Assembly: GCA_016715885.1 (NCBI GenBank)
Contig: JADJXL010000019.1
Span: 1-64,000 of the forward strand
Reading direction: 5' to 3'
DNA length: 64,000 nt
Origin: Polyangiaceae bacterium
GTDB taxonomy: Bacteria; Myxococcota_A; Polyangia; Polyangiales; Polyangiaceae
A model generated the notes under the pieces. The model was not told the DNA's origin. It saw only the letters and a program-made list of their open reading frames with translations, and ran no database searches. Both the position numbers and the translations under genes were made by a program. This document shows, piece by piece, positions 1 through 10,684 of this stretch (position 1 is the first letter of the stretch; each line of letters begins with the position of its first letter).

Positions 1-600
1 CGAAGCACGTTCGTTGCCTCGAACAATTCCGAAGTGATAGGCGCCAATGAATCGGTCACCGTCGGCGCGGATCAAAGCAGCCATTGGTCGGATCGAACCA
101 TCGCATGTCAGTGGGCGCAAACGGACAAAGCATCGACATCAGGGGCGACCAACGAGAAAGCGTGACGGGAAGCCACTTACGATTTCGGTAACTGCAAGCG
201 ACCGACTCTCCGTGGCGGGCGCCCGGGACATACAGGTGAACAGGGCGCAAACCATCACATCCGCGGCGTCGCAAACGATGCCGGCACCGCACAATCTTTC
301 AATGCGGGAATACGCAATCATTGCAGTCAATACGCTGCAAGTGGCGGCACGAAGCACGTTCGTCATGGAGAAGCGGGTGCGGACGGCAAAGTCCTGGCGG
401 AGAGGTAGGACTGATCGCCGCGGCAGAAGGATTGATTCGGGCCCGCGAGCATCACCGCCAATGCGCAGGGAGAAGATCGTTTTATCGGCGGGTGGCTCAT
501 CCATCAAATCCAGCGGAGCCGGGCGTCGTAATCAATGGGGCGACGATCAAAGCCCGCCGGTGGGTCGGTCGATGTGACGGGCGCAATCGTGAAAGTAAGT
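1..600 (+). pseudogene. VgrG (T6SS spike) C-terminal remnant
   Basis: Broken C-terminal needle of a VgrG-like type VI secretion spike; its 5' part lies outside the window. Frame 1 opens at the left edge and reads NNSEVIGANESVTVGADQ before a stop near position 165. A second frame around 200-370 reads VAGARDIQVNRAQTITSA and ends its recognisable part with STFVMEK. A third frame near 475-590 gives VLSAGGSSIK and GVVINGATIKA. Such V-x-V-G-A and GG-S-I-K repeats are typical of the gp5-like beta-helix of VgrG proteins, which pierces target membranes. At least two frameshifts and several stops make it non-functional. The PAAR-like/Rhs remnant follows directly, as in intact T6SS effector cassettes. 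Confidence 0.6.
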
Positions 601-639
601 CAAGGCGGAAGGAATGACGCCATATTTTTAAGCCGCCAA

Positions 640-3600
640 GTGGTTCGACCCCGTCCGTAGCATCGACGATAGACTTTATGGTGTTGGTACCCGCGCCTCC
701 GTCGCCGACGCCGATTCCGACTCCATTGCCGCGCCGATATTCAGCGTCGCGTGCGATCCGCTGGGCGCAGCGATCGGTGCTACCATGGGAATGGCACTCC
801 GGGGGCGGCCCCGTGCTCGTCAATGGTTTTGCCCGTGGGCAATACTGGGACGGACGTGTTGCAGGTTTCGGTCATTCCTCCACGCCGCCTGGCGTGTCGC
901 CTTTGCGCCCAACGATTTCCCCGGCAACGAAGGCGTGATCGTGACAAGCAGCAAGACGGTCACGTTTGGGGGCGCATCCGAGGGCGCCTGCTCTCTCGAT
1001 GGTGATGACCTGCAATTTCCCAATCAGTTTACCAACCTCGCTGTGTCACAGCAGATCCGGCAGGGCCGCCTGTGCTCGTCAGCGGGCCCGATTCATTCGA
1101 CATTCTTGCGGCGGCGGCTACCAGGGCAATTCAGAACCAAGTGGTTTTCCGACGCTCTGCCGGGGGGCTGAAACCTGGACCCAGCATCTCCCCAAGGCGA
1201 TTTGTTTCTTTACGGGTCGCGCAGTCGACGTGATGACGGGCGAGGTCTGAGCGACGCTATCGATTTCGAGCGACCGGGGCCCATCCCGATAAGTCGAGCG
1301 AAACTATTGGGTAGAAGTCAGCGCGACGGTGCCCTGGGGCCGAGATGGAGCCATCCACTCGATGCGTCCGTCGATGAGCGGGGCGAGGATGTGGTGGTCA
1401 TTCTTCCCTGATGGGCGTGAGCGAGGTACCTCTTCGCGGGCCGTAGAATTGTCAATCTACAAGGACAGCATCGATCGATACTGCTCCGAACAGAAAAGAA
1501 AACAGGTACCGCCTGAGAACATGGGACGGCCGGGGCTGCCATTTTCGCGCGCGTGCCTGAAGTCCGAACAGCATGCTTTCGCTCGTAAACATCACGGATG
1601 GTTGCGACAATCAAATTGCATTGCGATATCAGAATGGGCGCTATGCGCTGATAATCGTTTGAGTGTTGGGCGTGAGCTTCGTTGTTCCGGAAAGTACACC
1701 CGACAGCAAACTCGCCGGGGTGCATTTCGATGCCATGAAAAATCGACCTCGTGCGATTCACTTATGACGACGAAGGGCGGCTTTCCGCAGCGCTCGATCC
1801 GCTGGGCAATGCGCTGCGGTATCAGTACCGAGGCGGTGTGCTCGTTCGGGAGACGAACCGAAACGGACTGAGTTTTTACTTTGAATACGACTGGACTCAT
1901 CCCAGAGGATGGTGCATTCGCACATGGAGGACGGCGGAATTTACGACCGGAAGATCCCGTACGACAAAACTACGCCTGACGCTCGTGGATAAGTTGCGTG
2001 GAGGCCGAACGCATTACTTTGGAAAATAAGGCGGGCTTGTGGATAAATCATCAAATCAGACAGGACAGGAGACGAAGTACGAGTGGGACGAGTGCTATCG
2101 GAAAACAGCGGAGGTGGATGGCGCTGGAGGGCGAATCGAATGGGATTACGACGTGCGCGGCAATGTGATTTTGCGGCGCGATGCCGTGGGGGCAACGACG
2201 CGCTGGACCTATAATGACTCAAGCGATCCGACAGAGTTCGTCGATGCGTTGAAATGTCTGGCGTTACGAATACGATCACCGTGGCAAACTGCGTATTGCC
2301 ACCGGATCAGATGGGTAACGCGTATGTTTTGAGTTCGATCGAATCGGCCGGCTTCTGTCCTGTCAAATCCAGGGGGTTTCGCGTTCTCGCTCGCCCCCGA
2401 CAGCTTTTCCGAGACCAGAGTCCACGATTGGGGAGGGCAATACAACCGATTACCGCTACGACGCATTGGGCAGGGCTTATCTCTTTGGTCCCGATCCTTG
2501 GCACACGCACACGGCGCTGGAATGGGACACTGCCGCTCTGCTCCGCTACGTTTGAGCACGCCCACGGCAGGTTGGAAATGCGGTATGATGCCGAAGAAAA
2601 TGTCGTTGAAGTCACGGACAGATGGGTTACGACGCAAGTTTCATAGCCAGTAAGGTTAAACAGGCGAAATGCTGCATCATTGATGCCTTCGGAAGTGTTG
2701 TCACGTATGCCCACGACACCGAAGAGCACCTTGTTGGCATTGTCAATGAGCGCGGCGAAGAGTATCGGTTCACGATCTTGATCCTGCCGGTCGAACTCTT
2801 CGTGAATGGCGGTTCCGATGGGGCGAAAGGTCGTGTTTCACCACGACGTTGCCGGAAGATGCTGCGAGAAGGTAGACGGGGCACGGCAACGGACGAGATT
2901 CGTTCGAGCCGCTTGCTGGACGCGTGATCGGGCGCATATTCATCAAGGTGGTGAGGCGTTCTGGCTATGAATATGACCTTGCAGGTCGGCTCGTTCGCGC
3001 ATGGAATAACGAATGCCGGGTAAAGGGGATCGAGCGTGATCCCGATTGGTCGCACTTTGCGTGAGTGGATTGGCCAACTATGCGGTGGATAACGTTTACG
3101 ATGCCGTAGGTAACCGCTTGTGCATGCGGCTAGACTCAAACATTCAATTCAAAGTTCGATTATAGTGGAAACGGGAATCAGGAACGATTGACCACGGGTG
3201 AGAAGCGCGCTACACCGTACCCTTCACGCGTGATGCTGCACCAGGATAACATCGAACAAAGGTACCCGGCGCGATTCGCATTCGTTGGGAACGAAGGCGC
3301 TGGTCGTCATCGAAAAATGGACGTCACTGCAAATGACCAAGACGGTCGATTCCGTTGAGTACGAATGGTAGAACAACGGCAAATTGCCTCGATGACGGAT
3401 CCGCGCACGAGGACGAAAGCGCTACAGGCTAAACGCCGCGTGAATTCTTGACCAAGGCCATTCACGCGGACGGTGCGGGCGAACTTCGAGTTCCAGATTT
3501 GGCAGGAAGCTTATACCGCACTAGGGATCGGAGTGATCGACATTTTACCGTCGGCGGCGTGATCGTTCGACAACGACACACGTTATTTCACGACGGTGAT

Positions 3601-4545
3601 GAGCGACTTTCGTCGAGAAGGTACTCCCCAGCGGCGACAAGTGGCAATACATGTGGGACGACGTGGGACCGCTCGGTCAGTGCTTCGTCCGGATGGCCGG
3701 AGGTCGAGGATTTTCGTACGATCCGCTGGGCCGTCGTAATAATCCAAGCGCCATGATTTACGGACCACAACGCGGCATCTGAATTGAGGAAGAACTGACG
3801 GAGTCGGCGAGGTCGGAAGCGACGGAAGCTATACCGCATGGGCGCCGGGGCAAGAATGCATTCAGGCCGCTGGCCAAGCTCGAGGACGGCGCATTCTGCG
3901 GGATTGTCAGCGATCATCTGGGCACGCCAAAGGCGCTGTTCGACGCTGCTGGGCGGAAGCACTGCATGGCGAAGGCGAACTAGATATCTTCGGGCGGGCA
4001 ACCATCGAGCATGCTGACACCGTTTGTCCGTGGCGAGTGGCCGGGCGCGCATCACGATGAGGAGATCGGTCTTCGTACAACCGATTTCGTTATTATGATA
4101 GCGAGCAGGGAGGTACATCAGCCGGATCAATTCGGCTGCTCAGTGGTTTCAATCTATATTCCCCGCTGTAGTCGATCCATTACTCTGGGTGGATCCGTTC
4201 GGCCTGGTGGCCTGTGAGCAAGGTTACAAGAAGGACGCCCCCCTCACGTCGGACGAAGGCTCAACCACGCATGAAACCGTCATGCGGCACAGGTATTCGG
4301 ACGCGAGGTTGGTCGTGCCAATAACGACTTCGATCGCTTCGCCGCCCTCGTGGATCGTGCGAGGAAAAGCAAGCAAACATTCTTTTGGCGAACAGGCAAT
4401 GACAGCACACTCGCCCATCTGGCGCGAATCAATGGAACTTACATTGCTGTTACAATTCTTCGGCGAAGGCGATAATATTGATAAACTGGCGACGGTTTTC
4501 GTGTGCCAAACAGAAGCCAACTCCAAAGAATCTTTCAAGTCATGA
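640..4545 (+). pseudogene. PAAR-like / DUF6531 / Rhs toxin gene, decayed
   Basis: Remnant of a large Rhs polymorphic toxin delivered by a T6SS. Pieces occur in the expected order but in changing frames. A PAAR-like (DUF4150-type) segment lies at about 680-980 (FAPNDFPGNEGVIVTSSKTV). A DUF6531-like entry follows at about 1,220-1,400 (DVMTGEV, then DAIDFERPGPIPI and GALGPRWSHPLDASV). YD repeats are seen at 1,751-2,200 (FTYDDEGRLSAALDPLGNA; GGRIEWDYDVRGNVILRRDA), and the conserved core end at 3,900-4,206 (VSDHLGTPKALFDAAG, YYDSEQG, WVDPFGL). Intact homologues have about 1,300-1,600 residues in one frame; here no piece exceeds about 180. The region after WVDPFGL, where the toxin tip would sit, is also split between frames. 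The Rhs call is firm; exact ends are approximate. Confidence 0.8.
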
Positions 4546-5320
4546 GCAAGGACAGCCCCTGAGGTGACCAATGCGCGATGATGGCTGCGTATGAGCATTT
4601 GGATTCCACCTGACGTGCAGGAGTCACCGCTGTACGGTGGCGAACCATTACGTTGCTCGGGGCTGGACGGTTTGCGACGTAACGGCTTGCGATGTGGCGT
4701 TGAAAAGCGCTTTCCGTCGAGATCGATGCTCGATCTGGCAGTTGAACCAGCGCGTTCATTGCGGGCGTCAATTGCCCAGCCGGCAAGTGGATAATCAAAG
4801 TGGAGCTCGACAAGGTGGGCTCAGGCCCAACAACCGCACGGCCCGGAGGTGCGCGTATAGTTCGGTGCCTGCCATGAAACCCGACCATCCGGTCGAGATA
4901 GCGATCCCGGTTACCGAACACCGTCCGGATCGACCATTTGTGAAGAGGCGAACCACACGAAATGAAAGGGGTGCTGGACGAGCTTTCCTCATTGAGCGAA
5001 GCGGTGCTCGCTTCCTGGGCCGCTAGTGTCTCCACTGGGACGTGGGCCGAGCCTTCCTGAGTTATTTGGGCGAGCGCCCCTCGTATGTGGAATCTATCGA
5101 CGATATTCCTTTCCGATTTGGAATTCGATGCGCATGCGATTAAGCCTCATTCGAGCACGCACACAAGGAGCATTGGGCATCGGGATGGCTGGTTTTCCAT
5201 CGCACCATATAGGGGCCTCAAGGTATCCGGTTATACCTGCGACGGAATTCGAGGGCATCATGTGGCGATTACTGTCCGGTTGGGCGCATCGACAGCGATA
5301 CAGCTGATATTGCGCCAGCG
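4546..5320. other. Stretch without a supported gene, probably decayed
   Basis: No open frame here shows a recognisable domain. Short pieces look protein-like on the plus strand, for example WIIKVELDKVGSG near 4,790 and YLGERPSYVESIDDIPFRFG near 5,065, but each is closed by stops in its own frame. By position, between an Rhs toxin end and a DUF2169 gene, this is where an immunity gene or another T6SS accessory gene would lie. That is inference from context only. Confidence 0.3.
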
Positions 5321-5329
5321 TTTTTACGG

Positions 5330-6953
5330 CCGGCGTGGCTTTTCGCAGCGCCACCTCGAGCCGCTCCGCAGCCTTGCACGTCGCCGCTTTTTTTCGTCCA
5401 CGCACTCGCACGATCGGCATGGAGCGCTTCATGCTGTGTCTCAAGCGTATCAGCGTTTGTTTTGCGCGACCACGCTCGAGTCCCACGGATACACGCGTAT
5501 TCGTCCATTACAATCGGCCCACGGAAGGTTTCTACTCGGGTGACGTACGCCACATCATATCGTTCGCGGAGCATCTGCTCTCCCGCGCTGCTTCTTCTTC
5601 AATGGCACATTTCCACCGATGATTGTCCCGATTTTCCAATCCTCTTCTCGCAATCCGTGCGACGCTAGAATGGTAGACCGCTCGCTTTTCTTTTGTCCAT
5701 TTCAGCGGCGATCGTTGCAACGTGCTCGATGGTCAATTGATGGGCGGCAATGCCGGCGCCGCTTCCTTCCGGCGGTGGGACAATCCTTCGTTTGGCAAAT
5801 GGGAGGCTTCGACGGATGTCGCGTCCGCCACCGCGATCGGCCCAATCATGGGCGGTTTTTCCACGACGGGAGGCGCGGGAGTGACGTCTTCGACTGGTGG
5901 CGGTTCCTCTATCGTAGGTAGTGGCGCAGTGTCACGAGTCGCGCGGAACGTTCATCGAGTGGCCCCTTTGGCCTTGGGCGCATCGAATGGCGTGACGGGC
6001 TTCAAAACCGTCGCGACACCCGCGTACCATAGCGGCTTCGGTCGAATATATATCGTCATCCGCGACGCGGTTTTTCGGCGGGGTGGATGTAACCGAGCTA
6101 CGCCCGGCACGAATGGTGTTGCGGGCTTATCGTCGCGCGAAACGCGGAATTCCATGGTTGCATCGAGCCTTTGCTCGTCGTTCGCAGGGCGCGCGATACT
6201 CTTCGGGGCAATGGGCTCCAGCCGTAACCGTCACACGCCCTCTTTCTGCCGCATTGTGAGGACGGGCGTGCCGCGCCAAACCAGCATGGCCAATCCACGA
6301 TTTGTATCGATGCACAACGTATCGCAACGCAGCCTCACGTCCTGCGATTCTCCCCAGGCCGCTGCAACGTCGCGTGCGGAACGAGTTTTGAGTCAGGTTT
6401 CCAACCGAGGAAACACCGAATGCAATTGGTCGAGCACGATGCGCTCGTCGCCCGCAAGCTCCCCGAGCTGCTGATCTGCCGGAGCCACATTGAAGCAGGC
6501 CCCGTCGATGTCACCGGGCAATGGGCGCTTTTGCCACGCGTGAGGGTCCCAGGTCGCCGCATGCACGCCAAGCGACGCCAATCGTGCCGGATCATTGGGC
6601 GGCAGCGGTGCCAATCCGTCCACAATCCATCCGCGATCCGCTCGCACACGAGTGGCCTTTTCGAGGTTTCCCACGACCAGTCGAGCCATGATGCTGGTCG
6701 CGTGCGCCGGCGCGTAAGCTCGTCCCAGGACAAACACGTCCGCTCGCCGTTTGAATGGTGCAACGTCGCTCGCAACCCCAGTATCCCATGGAGGTTCCTG
6801 CGTGGCAGCCAACGGCGATTCCTCTGGGCGCAACTCGAATGTCGCCTTGCAAAGCACTGTCAGCGCAAAAGCACCGGGCCGCGGCTGCCACGGAAGCAAC
6901 GCCACTCTCAACGGGCAAAGTGTAACAATATCCATGCGCGAAGCGGAAATCAC
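5330..6953 (-). pseudogene. DUF2169 (T6SS-associated) protein, disrupted
   Basis: DUF2169 proteins are encoded beside VgrG/PAAR/Rhs genes and are thought to help load or assemble T6SS effectors. Starting at 6,953, 186 residues are intact: MDIVTLCPLRVALLPWQPRP at the start, then FELRPEESPLA and KRRADVFVLGRAY. An in-frame TGA near 6,395 follows PRLET. The same frame then continues with recognisable family sequence (LCIDTNRGLAMLVWRGTPVL) down to about 6,240. Further pieces in other frames, IEHVATIAAEMDKRKA near 5,720 and YDVAYVTRVETFRGPIVMDE near 5,540, match the long C-terminal extension I associate with myxobacterial members. The gene is therefore cut by a stop and several frameshifts. It runs opposite to the Rhs remnant, and both belong to the same dead cassette. 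Confidence 0.7.
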
Positions 6954-7030
6954 GGACTCTGTTGAATGTTGTTCGGCAACGCGGGCTCATGTACCATCGG
7001 CGCGATCAGGATAGAGGGAATGCGAAGCAG

Positions 7031-7992
7031 GTGCACGTTCGGAGTTTGCTCGTGGTGCCTGCGGTGCTCGCGCTTGCGAATGAGGCGCAAGCGGATGCTA
7101 TGGCTGCGGACAAAGCCGCGGCGGATGCGTTGTTCACCGAGGCTCGGACCTTGCCTTGATGCGGGCAACGTTGCCAGGCGTGCGCGTAAGTTCGGAAGAG
7201 CCAACGGCTCGATCCGGCTGTGGGCACTGCGCTGAACCTTGCGGATTGTTACGAGCGCGACGGGCGCACAGCAAGCGCCTACGTGGCCTTTGGAGACGCT
7301 GCAGCGTTCGCGCGGCGCGTGGGCGATTCCGACCGCGCCGACGAGGCAGCGCGGCGCGCAGACGCCTTGGCGCCGAAGCTCGTAAAGCTTGCCGTGACCG
7401 TGCCCGAGCCAAGCCGCGTACAGGGGCTCGCGGTGCTGCGTGATGGTCTGCCGCTCGCGCCGACGTTGTGGGGCACAGCCATCGCAGTGGACCCGGGCGA
7501 GCATATCGTCGAGGCGAAGGCACCAGGGCGTTCATCCTGGAAGACCACGGTGAAGCTCGACGTACCTGGTGTCGTGCAATCTGTTCAGGTGCCTGTGCTC
7601 GATGAAAGCCGGGTGCCGCCTCCACCGGGAAAACCGCGCAACGGGTGGCGGGAATCGTCGTGGGCAGCGTTGGGCTTGGTGCGCTTGGCACAGCGGTTGG
7701 TCTGGCGGTTGCCGCGCGACGAACGGACAACGAGTCCAAACAGTATTGCCTACCGGATGATCCGAACAAGTGCTTCGACGCGAAAGGCGTGACGCTTCGA
7801 AACGAGGCAATCACGTATGCCGATGCCGCGACGGTCGTAACGATTGCAGGGGGTTTGGCCGTCGCAACAGGCGTGACGTTGTTTCTTCTCGCAGGTGCAC
7901 CGAAGCCGGCCAATAAGTCCGCTCGTGCATGGATCGTCGTGCCCCACGCGTCGCCCCAGACCGCGGGGCTCATGTTTGCAGGCGTGTTTTGA
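7031..7992 (+). pseudogene. TPR/PEGA-like protein upstream of Ser/Thr kinase, frameshifted
   Basis: A tetratricopeptide-type protein of the sort often found next to myxobacterial Ser/Thr kinases. A signal-like N-terminus (LLVVPAVLALANEAQA) is followed by ALFTEARTL, then DAGNVARRARKF in another frame, then QRLDPAVGTALNLADCYE back in the first frame. A PEGA-like beta segment follows (LWGTAIAVDPGEHIVEAKAP). A third shift near 7,640 leads to the C-terminal membrane segments (GIVVGSVGLGALGTAVGLAV and VVTIAGGLAVATGVTLFLLA). The frame order is therefore 1-2-1-3. Either the gene is a recent pseudogene or the sequence has three indel errors; the kinase just downstream is intact. The likely start is a GTG at 7,031; an earlier start at 6,962 is in frame. 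Confidence 0.65.
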
Positions 7993-8013
7993 TGCCAGCG
8001 GGAGGATGGCGCG

Positions 8014-9438
8014 ATGCTGCACGCATTTCAACCCGGCCAAACGCTACTCGACAAATACCGTGTCGAGCGCGTGCTTGGTGCGGGCGGGATGGGCGTTGTC
8101 ATCGCGGCGCGGCATCTCGCGCTCGACGAGCTGGTTGCGATCAAATTCATGTTGGGAGGCGGAAAGCCGGCGGATCTGACACGTTTCGTGCGTGAGGCGC
8201 GTGCGGCCGTGAGGCTCAAAAGCCAACATGTTGCTCGCGTGCTGGATGTTGCCGCGCTCGAGGATGGAACGCCGTACATGGTGCTCGAGCATCTCGATGG
8301 AAGCGACTTGTCGCATGTCGTGCGCGAGCGAGGGCCATTGCCCGTGGTGGAAGCAGTCGATGCGGTGTTGCAAGCGTGCGAAGCGATTGCCGAAGCGCAT
8401 TCGATAGGGATCGTGCATCGCGACATTAAACCCGCGAACTTGTTTCTGACACGTGGAGCAGATGGCTCGCCATGCATCAAAGTGCTCGACTTTGGCATTG
8501 CGAAATGGACGAACGCGAGCACGGCGAAGATGGAGCCTTCACAACCGATGGGATCGGCACCGTACATGGCGCCGGAGCAATTTGCAGCGACGAATCTCGT
8601 GGACTCGCGCGCGGATGGTTGGGCGCTTGGTGCGACGTTGTTCCACCTGCTCACGGGCAAAGCGCCGTTTCATCACGATGATGTGGATTCGATTCAGGCC
8701 ATGATGCACGCCGTGTTGCATCGGCCTCCGATGCGGCTTCGAGCGCTCCGGCCCAATGGTTCCGAGCAGCTCGAGGCGGTGCTGTTGCAGTGCTTGGAGA
8801 AGGACCGAGCTGCGCGTTTTCAAAGCGTTGCAGCGCTTGCGGCGGCCCTTGCACCTTTCGGGTCGGAGCAAGCGGCTCTGTATGCGAAGCGGGTCGCCAA
8901 AGTGCTTGGCGAAGCGGAGCCGAGCGTGCGTGACGCCGCACCGGCCTTGGAAGCGCGTACCGCGCCGTTGCCGCTGCTAGCAGGCGTCACAATGCCGCTT
9001 CCGCAGGACGTACGCGCATCGGAACGCGCAGCGACCGAGAACGTCACCACAGCGCGCAGGACAAACCATCGCACGTTTGTTGGAGCGCTCGTCGTGACGA
9101 CTGCATTTGCTCTTGGAGGCGTTCTCGTTGGTATGCGTCTCGGTGGTGGATCTGCGCAGACAAACGATGCCGCCAATCTTTCGCGAACCAAGGATCCGAC
9201 ACCGATCGAAACATCTCGTGAGCAAGTTACGACTGCGCCCGTGGTGCCGCCGTTACCCAGCGCGAGCACGAGCTCAGTTGCCGTGGACACCCCTACACGC
9301 GCCGAGGTTGCTCCAAGCGTTGTCACGACGCGTGGCAGCGCGGCGCCAGCGCTGCGCCCGCTCCATGCGCTGCCCGCCGCGACCTCGTCGACCGTTTCAC
9401 CACCGCCAAAGGAGAGTCTGTATGGGCGTCGCCGATGA
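8014..9438 (+). CDS. Membrane-anchored Ser/Thr protein kinase (Hanks type)
   Basis: A 474-residue eukaryotic-like protein kinase that phosphorylates Ser/Thr on unknown targets. The catalytic domain covers about residues 14-280. It shows the glycine loop GAGGMGVV (22-29), ATP-binding Lys44 in VAIKFM, the catalytic loop HRDIKPAN (135-142), DFG (159-161) and the activation/APE segment YMAPEQ. A linker leads to one transmembrane helix at about 355-373 (FVGALVVTTAFALGGVLVG), then a Pro/Thr/Ser-rich tail of about 95 residues that would lie in the periplasm. The domain order is that of myxobacterial Pkn kinases, and all key residues are present. A GGGAGG sequence lies about 10 bases before the ATG. 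The frameshifted TPR gene ends 22 bases upstream, and the next lipoprotein gene overlaps its end. Confidence 0.92.
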   Translation: MLHAFQPGQTLLDKYRVERVLGAGGMGVVIAARHLALDELVAIKFMLGGGKPADLTRFVREARAAVRLKSQHVARVLDVAALEDGTPYMVLEHLDGSDLSHVVRERGPLPVVEAVDAVLQACEAIAEAHSIGIVHRDIKPANLFLTRGADGSPCIKVLDFGIAKWTNASTAKMEPSQPMGSAPYMAPEQFAATNLVDSRADGWALGATLFHLLTGKAPFHHDDVDSIQAMMHAVLHRPPMRLRALRPNGSEQLEAVLLQCLEKDRAARFQSVAALAAALAPFGSEQAALYAKRVAKVLGEAEPSVRDAAPALEARTAPLPLLAGVTMPLPQDVRASERAATENVTTARRTNHRTFVGALVVTTAFALGGVLVGMRLGGGSAQTNDAANLSRTKDPTPIETSREQVTTAPVVPPLPSASTSSVAVDTPTRAEVAPSVVTTRGSAAPALRPLHALPAATSSTVSPPPKESLYGRRR

Positions 9439-10672
9439 CACTCACCTGCATGCACTCGATCGATCGTCGCGAGCAACGCGTGGACGTTCAGCATGGATGC
9501 ATGTCTTCGCCGCGGTGATTGCTTGCTGCGTCGTGAGCGTGTTCTCTGCGTGCTCGAACGAATCTTCCGACTGTCCCGAGGACGATGGTGACCCGTGCAC
9601 TCTCGACGAGTGCAAGTCTGGTCTGGCGATGAACAGCTACCTTGGCGATGGCCATCCGTGTTTCATCGGCAAACTGCAAGGCGCCTGCGCAGCGAGTGGT
9701 TGCGCGATCCCGTGCGCCAGTTCGAGCCAGTGCAACGATGGTTTGCCATGTACGAAAGGCGAGTGTCGAGGCGGTGTGTGCGTGATCGAGCACGACGACT
9801 ACGCCGCAGCACCGGACGATGGAAACGCGTGCACGGAGGAGCACTGTTCGGGCGGGAAGGTCGTGTCGTGGAAGATGCCCGATGGCTCGACATGCCCCGG
9901 CGGTGAGTGTGAAGTTGGTGTCTGCGGACGGTGCGATGTTGCTGCCGATTGCGGAGCGAATACCGAGTGCACCCGGTGGGAGTGTGTCAAGGAAAAATGC
10001 GTCCAAGAGCCCAAGCCCTACGGGTATTCGGTGCCGAGCGGCGACGTGCTCGGCGATTGCCGGGTGTGGGTGTGCGATGGTTACGGGGGCAAGGTTGCGA
10101 AGCCCGATCCTACCGACATACCCTTCAACTATGAACCCTGCTTCGATTGGCTGTGTGTGGGGTTGACACCGGTGCGAATTCCGCGGATCGGCGACAAGTG
10201 CTTGATGGATGGTGGCCTCATCGGCGTATGCAGTTCCGAAGGAGCGTGCGTCCAGTGCGTGCAAGACGTGGACTGCGGACCCGGCTTTCGTTGCAAAGAT
10301 GCGATCTGCTGGAAGTGTGGCGATGCTGAACCAGACGGCGACGAGGTGTGTGGCGGCGCGTGTGGCGCGTGCAAGGGCAGTGCGTGCGTGGGTGACAAGG
10401 ATTGCGCGAGCGGCTACTGCGTCGCGACAAACGCGCAGCCCGCGAAGGTTTGTTGCGGTGCGCCTTGTGATGGAACCTGCCAGCAATGTGCTGCAACGGG
10501 GGCCAACGCCGGCCAATGCATTTTCGTACCCACCGGCCAACAGGACGATACGTGCATCACCCCGGGCATGGGTTGTTTTGCCGGAACCTGCAAATGGAAG
10601 ACGGGCTACCCCTGCGTTCAGCCCAGCGATTGCATCAGTGGAAAATGCATCAATGGGACCTGTGCCAATTAG
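9422..10672 (+). CDS. Cys-rich lipoprotein 1 (Dickkopf-like Cys repeats)
   Basis: A 416-residue secreted lipoprotein of unknown role. The start at 9,422 is preceded by AAGGAGAG and overlaps the last 17 bases of the kinase gene, suggesting translational coupling; ATG 9,497 would also leave an intact signal peptide. The hydrophobic stretch HVFAAVIACCVVSVFSAC ends in a lipobox with the lipidated Cys at about residue 45. The mature protein has a Cys about every 8-12 residues in repeated patterns such as CNDGLPCTKGEC and CVQCVQDVDCGPGFRC. It ends with CCGAPCDGTCQQC and CISGKCINGTC. Cys-rich proteins of this type are common in myxobacteria and are presumed disulfide-rich surface or periplasmic proteins. 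The next gene encodes a shorter relative. Confidence 0.85.
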   Translation: MGVADDTHLHALDRSSRATRGRSAWMHVFAAVIACCVVSVFSACSNESSDCPEDDGDPCTLDECKSGLAMNSYLGDGHPCFIGKLQGACAASGCAIPCASSSQCNDGLPCTKGECRGGVCVIEHDDYAAAPDDGNACTEEHCSGGKVVSWKMPDGSTCPGGECEVGVCGRCDVAADCGANTECTRWECVKEKCVQEPKPYGYSVPSGDVLGDCRVWVCDGYGGKVAKPDPTDIPFNYEPCFDWLCVGLTPVRIPRIGDKCLMDGGLIGVCSSEGACVQCVQDVDCGPGFRCKDAICWKCGDAEPDGDEVCGGACGACKGSACVGDKDCASGYCVATNAQPAKVCCGAPCDGTCQQCAATGANAGQCIFVPTGQQDDTCITPGMGCFAGTCKWKTGYPCVQPSDCISGKCINGTCAN

Positions 10673-10684
10673 GACGATCGACCC

